64,000 nt of DNA from DATAXI01 sp036266845 (GTDB lineage Bacteria; Verrucomicrobiota; Verrucomicrobiia; Chthoniobacterales; Chthoniobacteraceae). The DNA lies in NCBI GenBank assembly GCA_036266845.1, contig DATAXI010000071.1, positions 1 through 64,000 on the forward strand, written 5' to 3'. This document shows, in pieces, positions 27,748 through 34,400 of this stretch. Position 1 is the stretch's first letter. Each line of letters starts with the position of its first letter. Below the pieces are notes generated by a model. That model was not told the origin of the DNA and made no database searches. It saw only the letters and a program-made list of their open reading frames with translations. The translations under genes were made by a program, and so were the position numbers.

Positions 27748-27822
27748 AGCTCGGCGGCTGTCCCCTGGGGAGGCGGCTGCTGCCGCTTAAACCATTGATC
27801 CCATCCCCTTGAGTTTCACCTT

Positions 27823-29493
27823 ATGACTTCCCATTTCAGCAGCAGCAAGTATCGCCCATTCCCGCCGGTCCATTTGCCGGAGCGCGAGTGGCCCAACCGC
27901 ATCCTGACCACGGCCCCCATCTGGTGCAGCGTGGACCTCCGCGATGGCAACCAGGCGCTGCCCGTGCCGATGAACGTCGCGCGCAAGATCGAGCTCTTCG
28001 ACACACTGGTCGCGTGCGGTTTCAAGGAAATCGAGGTCGGTTTCCCGTCCGCCTCCAATACGGAGTTCGAGTTCAATCGCAGGCTCATCGAGGAGGGCCG
28101 CATCCCGGATGACGTGACCGTGCAGGTGCTTGTCCAGGCGCGCGAGGATTTGATCGAGCGCACCGTGGAGTCCCTCATCGGCGCAAGGCGGGCCATCATC
28201 CATCTCTACAATTCCACTTCGCCCGCGCAGCGGCGGTACGTCTTCGGCATGGAAAAGCCGGAGATCGTCCAGGTCGCGCGGCGGGGCGCGCAATGGATCA
28301 AGGATCGCCTGCCGCGCCTGGCGGGCACGGACGTCGTCTTCCAGTATTCGCCGGAGAGTTTCTCCGCTACCGAGATCGAATTCTCCCTGGAGATCTGCGA
28401 GGCCGTCATGGAGGTGTGGCAGCCCACCGCCGCGCGCCGCATGATTCTCAACCTGCCGGATACCGTCGAAGTCGCGATGCCGAATGTGTACGCCGACCAG
28501 ATCGAGTGGTTCTGCCGCAACCTGAAGCATCGCGACCGCGCGATCGTCTCCGTGCACACGCACAATGACCGCGGCACCGGAGTCGCCGCCACGGAGCTGG
28601 CCCTGCTGGCCGGCGCGGAGCGCGTGGAGGGCACCCTCTTTGGAAACGGCGAGCGCACCGGCAATCTGGACATCGTCACCGTGGCGCTGAACTTGTACAT
28701 GCACGGCATCGATCCCGGCCTCAATTTCTCCAACCTGAACGCCGTCCGCCAGGCCTATGAGAAATGCACCGGCATGACGGTGCCCGAGCGCCAGCCGTAT
28801 GCCGGCGAGCTGGTCTTCACCGCCTTCTCCGGCTCCCACCAGGATGCCATCAAGAAAGGATTGGCCGCCATGGCCGAGCGCCAGCGCAACGGCGAAAACC
28901 CGGCGTGGGACGTGCCCTACCTGACCATCGATCCCGCCGATCTCGGGCGCCATTACCGCGAGGTCATCCGCGTGAACAGCCAATCCGGCAAGGGCGGCAT
29001 GGCCTACCTGCTGGAGAGCGAGTTCGGCATCGTCCTGCCCAAGGAGATGCAGCGCGAATTTGGCCCGCTGGCCAATGACGAGGTGGACCGGCTGGGCCGC
29101 GAAGTGACCGCCGGCGAGCTGCGCGAAATCTTCTGGCGCGAGTACATCGAGCAGGACGGCGGCCCCGTCACCCTCGAGCAGTTTGAAACCGAGAATCGCA
29201 ACGGCGTTGTCCATTGCAAAGCCCTGCTCCGCGATGCCGGCCAGCCGCGCACCATCGAGGGCGAGGGGAACGGCCCCATCGCCGCCTTCGTCAAGGCGCT
29301 CGGCCTCCCCGGCCTGCAGGTTGCCAATTACCAGGAGCACGCGCTCTCCTTCGGCGCGGAGGCCACGGCCATCGCCTATATCCAGATCAAGCTGGGCGAT
29401 CACCGCACCATCTGGGGCGCCGCCGTCGATACCAACATCGAGCTCGCCCCCATCAAGGCCCTCCTCAGCGCCGTAAACCGCAGCCGGAAGTAG
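27823..29493 (+). CDS. leuA: 2-isopropylmalate synthase (LeuA, long type)
   Basis: LeuA condenses acetyl-CoA with 2-oxoisovalerate, the first committed step of leucine synthesis. The 556-residue protein is of the long LeuA2 type: N-terminal HMGL-like TIM barrel with metal-binding Asp in WCSVDLRDGNQAL, GFKEIEVGFPSASNTEF, the VSVHTHNDRGTGVAATELAL metal-binding His pair, and GNGERTGNLDIVTVALN. The C-terminal ~130 residues are the LeuA allosteric domain (RTIEGEGNGPIAAFVKALGL) that normally mediates leucine feedback inhibition. Other leu genes are not in the window. It has a structured leader upstream. Confidence 0.97.
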   Translation: MTSHFSSSKYRPFPPVHLPEREWPNRILTTAPIWCSVDLRDGNQALPVPMNVARKIELFDTLVACGFKEIEVGFPSASNTEFEFNRRLIEEGRIPDDVTVQVLVQAREDLIERTVESLIGARRAIIHLYNSTSPAQRRYVFGMEKPEIVQVARRGAQWIKDRLPRLAGTDVVFQYSPESFSATEIEFSLEICEAVMEVWQPTAARRMILNLPDTVEVAMPNVYADQIEWFCRNLKHRDRAIVSVHTHNDRGTGVAATELALLAGAERVEGTLFGNGERTGNLDIVTVALNLYMHGIDPGLNFSNLNAVRQAYEKCTGMTVPERQPYAGELVFTAFSGSHQDAIKKGLAAMAERQRNGENPAWDVPYLTIDPADLGRHYREVIRVNSQSGKGGMAYLLESEFGIVLPKEMQREFGPLANDEVDRLGREVTAGELREIFWREYIEQDGGPVTLEQFETENRNGVVHCKALLRDAGQPRTIEGEGNGPIAAFVKALGLPGLQVANYQEHALSFGAEATAIAYIQIKLGDHRTIWGAAVDTNIELAPIKALLSAVNRSRK

Positions 29494-29688
29494 CGGCATG
29501 ACTTGAGCTGCGGCAAATGCCCGCTTGATCAACCCAGCGCCCGATTTTTAGCGCCGGGCGGTCGAAATAGATGCCTCGGGCCGACAGACGAGCGGTGGGG
29601 TCTTCCTGCGAAACGGCGGGAGCCTCGCTTCAACACGTCGAAATATACGGTGGTTTGCATCGGATAAATTCGGTATTGTATCCAACAA

Positions 29689-29877
29689 ATGAGTGGCATC
29701 ACGTTCATGGTCGATTCACACGGCAGGAAGACCGCCGCCGTTATCGACTTGCGCCGGCATCGCAAGCTGTTGGAGGACTTCTTCGACAATCTCGTAGCCG
29801 AATCTCGCGCAAGCGAGCCCAGGGAAAGCCTCGCATCGGTAAAACGCCGCCTCAAGCTCGCCGGGAAACGTGGCTGA
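29689..29877 (+). CDS. RelB-like antitoxin of a type II toxin-antitoxin pair
   Basis: The 62-residue protein (FMVDSHGRKTAAVIDLRRH, then LLEDFFDNLVAESRASEPRE) matches the short antitoxins that accompany RelE/ParE toxins. The N-terminal half would form the DNA-binding or dimer part and the acidic-basic C-terminal half the toxin-wrapping helix. It overlaps the toxin frame by 8 bp, typical coupling. A dyad GGATA...TATCC at 29662-29683, just upstream, is a candidate autoregulatory operator. The neighbouring toxin is frameshifted, so the pair may be dead. Confidence 0.7.
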   Translation: MSGITFMVDSHGRKTAAVIDLRRHRKLLEDFFDNLVAESRASEPRESLASVKRRLKLAGKRG

Positions 29878-30137
29878 TTATTCGGTTACCTTCGCCCGCT
29901 CCGCGCGCAAAGAGCTTGAGAATCTGCCTTCGTCAATAGCCCAACGAATCATCGAACGTATCGAGCCTTTGGTTTCGATTCCACGTCCCTCGGGCTCGAT
30001 CAAATTGAAGGGCAACAAGGAATCTGTGGAGGCTGCGCATTGGCGACTACCGGGTCATCTATAGCATCGACGACTCCGCTCGCGTAATCGACATCTCCGC
30101 CGTCCGCCACAGGCGGGAGGCCTATTTCGACATTTAG
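29870..30137 (+). pseudogene. RelE/ParE family toxin, frameshifted
   Basis: The frame from the ATG at 29870 reads YSVTFARSARKELENLPSSI, a RelE/ParE start, up to KLKGNKE and then goes out of frame, stopping after 64 codons. The missing family ending LWRLRIGDYRVIYSIDDSAR and RVIDISAVRHRREAYFDI is present in the +1 frame, ending at TAG 30135-30137. Deleting one base, the T at 30023 after GAA, would restore the full ~88-residue toxin. This is a disabling frameshift unless it is a sequencing error. The break removes the basic catalytic C-terminal part. Confidence 0.78.
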
Positions 30138-30212
30138 AATTGTCAGTCAGTCCGCAATCCCGTCATTGAGATTCCCCAATTCCCCGCCTATCTTCGCCTG
30201 CCCGCATACCAT

Positions 30213-30251
30213 GGAAGGGTGGCAGAGCGGTCTAATGCGCCGGTCTTGAAA
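30213..30251 (+). repeat. Displaced 5' half of tRNA-Ser (duplicate of 31057-31095)
   Basis: These 39 bases match the first 39 bases of the intact tRNA-Ser at 31057 with one difference (C at 30228, T in the intact copy). Identity stops within the anticodon loop, right after TTGAAA. There is no matching 3' half here. This is the pattern left when an element integrates at the anticodon loop and supplies a replacement 5' half, so the segment is read as an attL-like remnant. Confidence 0.8.
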
Positions 30252-30528
30252 TTCGAAAGGGTGTCTTTGGACCGAATTGGACAGGGTTGGTCACACCTCG
30301 TCCGCCCGCTCTGGCGCTTGGTTTGCGGGCGATTCCATCGTGGTCAACACTGGTCGCGACTGGCGCCGAGCGGTCGATGTGGACATTGCATCTGGTTGCC
30401 AAACGCGCCGGGGGGTCCTGCGTCATGTTGCCCAATGACATTGCGCCGTCCTGATTGTTCGCGGCGGGTCATTCTTTGTATGGGTTTTGCGGGTAGCCAA
30501 ACGATACGTTCTCTGCGACATTTACTGC
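30252..30528. other. Non-coding stretch between tRNA-Ser fragment and hicB
   Basis: I see no supported gene, integrase fragment or terminator here. A 108-codon frame crossing the tRNA remnant (30219-30545) has no recognisable motif and is rejected. Promoter elements for hicBA presumably lie near its right end. Confidence 0.4.
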
Positions 30529-30747
30529 ATGAAACGAGAGTTTAGTGTCGTGATTGAGCGCGATGCCGAAGGCTACTTCGTAGCGAGCGTTCCTGAGTTG
30601 CATGGATGTCACACGCAGGCGCGCTCCCTCGATAAGCTACTTTCTCGCATCCGCGAGGCCATCGAGTTGTGCCTGGAGGTGGAGGGTTTCGCTGAGGCAA
30701 ATGCTTCCGAGTTTGTCGGCATACAGAGGGTTGCCGTGGAGGTATGA
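30529..30747 (+). CDS. hicB: HicB family antitoxin
   Basis: The ATG at 30529 gives a 72-residue protein with the HicB partial RNase-H-like fold: REFSVVIERDAEGYFVASVP, then ELHGCHTQARSLDKLLSRIR, EAIELCLEVEG. HicB neutralises the HicA mRNA interferase and usually represses its own operon. No C-terminal HTH or RHH domain is visible, so DNA binding may rely on the complex. Gene order is hicB then hicA, with a four-base ATGA overlap. It sits inside the cassette bracketed by tRNA-Ser copies. Confidence 0.87.
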   Translation: MKREFSVVIERDAEGYFVASVPELHGCHTQARSLDKLLSRIREAIELCLEVEGFAEANASEFVGIQRVAVEV

Positions 30748-30965
30748 GCCGCCTGCGGCTCCGAGGCCGCGAGCTTATCCGGGCACTCCAGAGGGCTGGC
30801 TTTACGGTGATGCGCGTCAAGGTTAGTCATCATTTCATGCGTCACCCGGACGGGCGCACGACAGTAGTACCCGTGCATGCGGGCGAAACGATTGGGCCGG
30901 GCTTGCTCAACCAAATTCTCAGCGATATCGAACTCACAAGAGAAGAATTACAGAACCTGCTTTGA
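30744..30965 (+). CDS. hicA: HicA family toxin (mRNA interferase)
   Basis: HicA toxins are small dsRBD-fold ribonucleases. The 73-residue protein has LRGRELIRALQRAGFTVMRV, then the catalytic His region KVSHHFMRHPDGRTTVVPVH and the ending GETIGPGLLNQILSDIELTR, a full-length and apparently intact family member. It overlaps hicB by ATGA. The downstream tRNA-Ser begins 92 bp after its stop. Confidence 0.88.
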   Translation: MSRLRLRGRELIRALQRAGFTVMRVKVSHHFMRHPDGRTTVVPVHAGETIGPGLLNQILSDIELTREELQNLL

Positions 30966-31056
30966 ACCGCGGTTCAACCCATGCGGCTGGCGCAGCCGCC
31001 GGCTTTTGGATTTCAACTTTTTAAAAATGATTTAAGCTCTCAGAAATCACCGCTCA

Positions 31057-31141
31057 GGAAGGGTGGCAGAGTGGTCTAATGCGCCGGTCTTGAAAACCGG
31101 AGTGCCGCAAGGCACCGTGGGTTCGAATCCCACCCCTTCCG
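31057..31141 (+). tRNA. tRNA-Ser (anticodon UGA)
   Basis: A complete class II tRNA of about 85 nt. The acceptor stem GGAAGGG pairs with CCCTTCC, the anticodon loop CTTGAAA has TGA at its centre in a CCGGT/ACCGG stem, a long variable arm (GTGCCGCAAGGCACC) is present, and the T arm is GTGGG-TTCGAAT-CCCAC. The 3' CCA is not encoded. If the integration reading is right, its first 39 bases came with the hicBA element and the 3' half is the original chromosomal one. Confidence 0.95.
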
Positions 31142-31599
31142 CCGTTTCCTAAGGCTCTCCGGTTTAGCATCTTATGGCTTCAAAGGGTGGAAAAGGTCAT
31201 TGAGTATCAGTGAAGGTGTTAGTAAGACCGGATGCGTCGGGGGATTTCTCGGAAATTCCTCATCATTCGCTGAGAAACCGCCATGGCGATCTGAAGGTTT
31301 CAAATCGTGTCCCCACAATGAAAGATACGAATGCATAATCGATACACAATGTTCCGGCGCGGAGCAGTGTTCTATTGTGAAGCCGAACCGTCGGGCGGCA
31401 GAAAAGCCTGCTGACACGCGACGAAACGGAAGCGCAGAGAATCCTGCACGCCAAGAATGATGCGATGAACCAACCGCGCGCAGGAAAGTTTCGCCTGAGC
31501 GGGCATTTCGCGAAGGCCTACCGTCGGTCTTGCTCAAAGTGTCTCTGACGTTTGATTGCCCGGTTGCGAAGCCATACCGAGTTTGATACCCTGATTTTC
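31142..31599. other. Non-coding stretch between tRNA-Ser and the methyltransferase gene
   Basis: A 458-bp stretch, visibly richer in A and T than the flanking core genome. I find no conserved frame; a 121-codon minus-strand frame (31172-31537) shows no recognisable motif. It may hold the promoter of the restriction-modification genes. No integrase fragment or perfect repeat was found. Confidence 0.4.
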
Positions 31600-33084
31600 A
31601 TGTCAAGCGCCGCAATATCAGCAGCCCGCAAGCGGCAAGGGGATCTCGGACAGTTCTTCACCCCCGCGCCAGTGGCAAGCTTTATGGCTTCGATGTTCGG
31701 GCCGCTTCCCAAAGTAGTGCGCTTACTGGATGCCGGGGCGGGTGCGGGAGCTCTTACCGCAGCTTTTGTTTCGCGTCTGTGCGGAAGAAAGGATGGCGTC
31801 CGCGCCGTCGAAGCGACGCTCTACGAGATTGATCCATTCATTCAGGATGCACTTTTAGAGACGATGCAAGATTGCCGGCGTCGTTGTGCTGACGCAAATA
31901 TTCTCTTTACCTTCACCATCCACGCGGCCGACTTCATTCAGGAAATGTCGGCTGTCCTTGCCGGAGATTTATTCGGCTCTGCGCCACCCATCTTTGATGC
32001 CGCCATCGCAAACCCGCCCTACCGAAAAATCAGCACTACCTCTGCCGAAAGGCGCAAGCTGCGATATGTTGGTGTCGAAACAAGCAATCTATACGCGGCA
32101 TTTATTGCTCTCATCCAGCGTGCGCTTGTCCCTGGCGGTCAACTTGTGGGCATCACACCAAGGAGTTTTTGCAATGGTCCGTATTTTCGTTCCTACCGTG
32201 AAGACTTCCTCAATAATTTGGAACTTCACAGGCTTCATGTTTTTGAATCACGCGAAGCCGCCTTTCGTGATGATAGCGTGTTGCAGGAAAATGTGATCTT
32301 CCATGCCGTAAGAGGCCAAAATCAACCACCTAAGATTGTGATTTCCAGCAGCAGCGGAGAGAGCGGATCCATTATTGAAGCGAAGGCAATCCCCTTCGCG
32401 GAAGTCGTTCATCAAAATGACGCCGAGAAGTTCATTCATATTCCTTCGACTTTAAGTCATGCAATAGCCAAAAGAGCGATGGATAACCTGCACTCAAGCC
32501 TAGCCGCCTTGGGGCTAAGTGTATCCACCGGGCGTGTAGTCGATTTTCGTGTGAAGGACGCCCTCCGCTGGAAACCGGAAGAAGGTACTGTGCCTCTAGT
32601 TTACCCGTGCCATTTCAACGGCGGCACCGTCCACTGGCCGAAACCCGAAGCGCGTAAACCCAATGCTATTCTAAACAACGATGAAACCCGTCCTTGGCTC
32701 GTCCGGTCTGGCGTATATCTGCTCACTAAGCGATTCACATCCAAAGAGGAGCGCCGCCGCTTGGTCGCTTGCATATGGGATCCCAAAACCGTCGAAGCAG
32801 AGTGGCTTGGTTTTGAAAATCATCTTAACTATTTTCATGTTAACGGACATGGAATTGATCGAAATCTAGCAGCCGGTCTATTCGTCTTTCTGAATTCCAC
32901 GGTGGTTGACCAGTATTTCCGTCGCTTCAGCGGCCACACTCAAGTCAACGCCACGGACCTTCGGAAGCTCAGCTATCCAGACCGCGACACGTTGCAGGCA
33001 ATGGGCGCCCAAATAAAGAGATTTGATCAATCGCAGGATGAAATTGACGAACTCGTAGAGAAATACCTTGATGCCCGCAAATAA
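31600..33084 (+). CDS. Type II DNA adenine-N6 methyltransferase (M.PstI/BsuBI-like)
   Basis: The ATG at 31600 gives a 494-residue enzyme. A QFFTP motif typical of gamma-class N6-adenine methyltransferases (GQFFTPAPVASFMASMF) precedes the SAM-binding motif I (LLDAGAGAGALTAAF). The catalytic motif IV NPPY is intact (FDAAIANPPYRKISTT). A target-recognition domain follows. The length fits M.PstI and M.BsuBI. It overlaps the restriction endonuclease by 14 bp and should protect the same site. Codon use and base composition look less GC-rich than the neighbours, consistent with transfer. Confidence 0.88.
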   Translation: MSSAAISAARKRQGDLGQFFTPAPVASFMASMFGPLPKVVRLLDAGAGAGALTAAFVSRLCGRKDGVRAVEATLYEIDPFIQDALLETMQDCRRRCADANILFTFTIHAADFIQEMSAVLAGDLFGSAPPIFDAAIANPPYRKISTTSAERRKLRYVGVETSNLYAAFIALIQRALVPGGQLVGITPRSFCNGPYFRSYREDFLNNLELHRLHVFESREAAFRDDSVLQENVIFHAVRGQNQPPKIVISSSSGESGSIIEAKAIPFAEVVHQNDAEKFIHIPSTLSHAIAKRAMDNLHSSLAALGLSVSTGRVVDFRVKDALRWKPEEGTVPLVYPCHFNGGTVHWPKPEARKPNAILNNDETRPWLVRSGVYLLTKRFTSKEERRRLVACIWDPKTVEAEWLGFENHLNYFHVNGHGIDRNLAAGLFVFLNSTVVDQYFRRFSGHTQVNATDLRKLSYPDRDTLQAMGAQIKRFDQSQDEIDELVEKYLDARK

Positions 33085-34060
33085 GCCGAACCGCACGGGT
33101 GAATTCAGAAAACGGAAGCTTACTGAAGCCAGTGAATGCCTTGCCGCGTTACAGTTTGGCCCAAGGCAAAGAAACGAAACCGCCGCCTACACATTGCTTG
33201 CAGTACTAGACCTTCGTCCAGATGCCCCTTGGACCGAAGCTCAAGCACCGCTACGCGGCATCACGCCAATCATTGATTTCATCGCACAGACTTACGGTGT
33301 TCGCTACGCACCCAATACCCGCGAAACAATTCGTGATGATGCCGTCAAATTTTTTGTCGAGGCGGGATTACTGCTTCGGAATCCGGACAATCCGAACCGC
33401 CCGACGAACAGTGGCAAGACAGTATATCAAATAGAGCCTTCGGCACTCGCTTTGCTCCGCAAAATCGGAACCCCTCATTGGTCGCCTGCCTTGAAGAAAT
33501 ACCTCATCAGTCGTGAAGGTCTGAAGCACGAAATTGCCCGCAAGCGAGACTTGGCCCGCGTGCCCGTAATGCTCCCCGATGGTTCACAAGTGGCTCTTTC
33601 ACCCGGAGGCCAAAATCCGCTGATTAAGTCAATTATCGAGCAATTCTGCCCTGCATTCGCCTCCGGTGGAGTTGTCATCTATATTGGGGACACGGAAAAC
33701 AAGTTTGTTCATCTCGCAACTAACAGCCTCACCTCGCTGGGAGTAATATTGGACTCCGCGGCGAAAATACCCGATGTCATCGTTCATTACCCCGCAAAGA
33801 ATTGGCTATTGCTGATTGAAGCCGTCACCAGTGCAGGGCCGGTGGATGGAAAGCGTCGAAAGGAACTGAAAGAATTATTTGCGGGCTGCAAAGCGGGTCT
33901 GGTTTTTGTCACTGCGTTTGAGACCCGCCGTACCATGCAATCATTCTTGTCGCACATCGCATGGGAATCCGAGGTCTGGATCGCTGAAGACCCCGGCCAC
34001 CTGATTCACTTCAACGGCGAGCGGTTTCTCGGGCCATATCCTGACGTGCTGCCCAAGTGA
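33071..34060 (+). CDS. BsuBI/PstI family type II restriction endonuclease
   Basis: The 329-residue protein has the two-part BsuBI/PstI architecture: an N-terminal helix-turn-helix-like domain (residues ~1-140, ITPIIDFIAQTYGVRYAPNT) and a C-terminal catalytic domain with KFVHLATNSLTSLGV, then IPDVIVHYPAKNWLLLIEAV, TSAGPVDGKRRKELKEL, CKAGLVFVTAFETR, and HLIHFNGERFLGPYPD. PD...E-x-V suits a PD-(D/E)XK-type metal site. PstI and BsuBI cut CTGCAG; the specificity here is predicted only by homology. The ATG at 33071 overlaps the methyltransferase end, so synthesis is coupled. Confidence 0.9.
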   Translation: MPANKPNRTGEFRKRKLTEASECLAALQFGPRQRNETAAYTLLAVLDLRPDAPWTEAQAPLRGITPIIDFIAQTYGVRYAPNTRETIRDDAVKFFVEAGLLLRNPDNPNRPTNSGKTVYQIEPSALALLRKIGTPHWSPALKKYLISREGLKHEIARKRDLARVPVMLPDGSQVALSPGGQNPLIKSIIEQFCPAFASGGVVIYIGDTENKFVHLATNSLTSLGVILDSAAKIPDVIVHYPAKNWLLLIEAVTSAGPVDGKRRKELKELFAGCKAGLVFVTAFETRRTMQSFLSHIAWESEVWIAEDPGHLIHFNGERFLGPYPDVLPK

Positions 34061-34400
34061 AGCATTTGCTCGGATAATGAGATGGAAATAACCAAAGTTC
34101 AAGGAATTGGACTAGCCTCTGGATCGCGAATGTTATCGTTTCGCAGGCATTCCCCATGATGGATGAAAATCAGACGCCGGTCGCGCGGATTCATCACGGC
34201 TTGCCATTTTATGGTTACGCGGCGTCTCGCGCGGTTCAGGTGGCGATTGTCGCGGCGTTCGTGCCAGAGACAGAGAAGCGTTTCCTGGACTAGATCGAGC
34301 GCAACCGGAGCCATCGTCCGGGGTTACGCGTGGTCAAGAGTTGAGAAGCGTTCCCTCGGAAGAGATCGAGCGTAACTGGACCTCCTGTTCGTTTGATTTT
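34061..34400. other. Non-coding stretch after the restriction gene, with degenerate repeats
   Basis: No convincing gene. A 43-codon frame starts with ATG at 34162 (GLPFYGYAASRAVQVAIVAA) and ends at TAG 34291-34293; it could be a gene remnant but matches nothing I know. Two kinds of imperfect repeat lie here: a ~38-base motif in tandem, and a motif repeated beyond the beta-helix gene at 36663, described separately. Confidence 0.4.
34273..34380. repeat. Two imperfect ~38-bp direct repeats, 70 bp apart
   Basis: Both copies begin GAGAAGCGTT (34273 and 34343) and share AGATCGAGCG followed by AAC-GGA or AAC-TGGA. The second copy ends only 20 bp before the beta-helix gene's ATG, so it may be a relic of a duplication or a repeated regulatory element. 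Confidence 0.5.

Noticed and set aside
27787..29532. Minus-strand 581-codon open frame
   Set aside because: Antisense to leuA; no family features.
30219..30545. Plus-strand 108-codon frame through the tRNA-Ser fragment
   Set aside because: Begins inside the tRNA remnant and has no recognisable protein features.
31172..31537. Minus-strand 121-codon frame after tRNA-Ser
   Set aside because: No motif, no ribosome binding site and no neighbour logic; left as non-coding.
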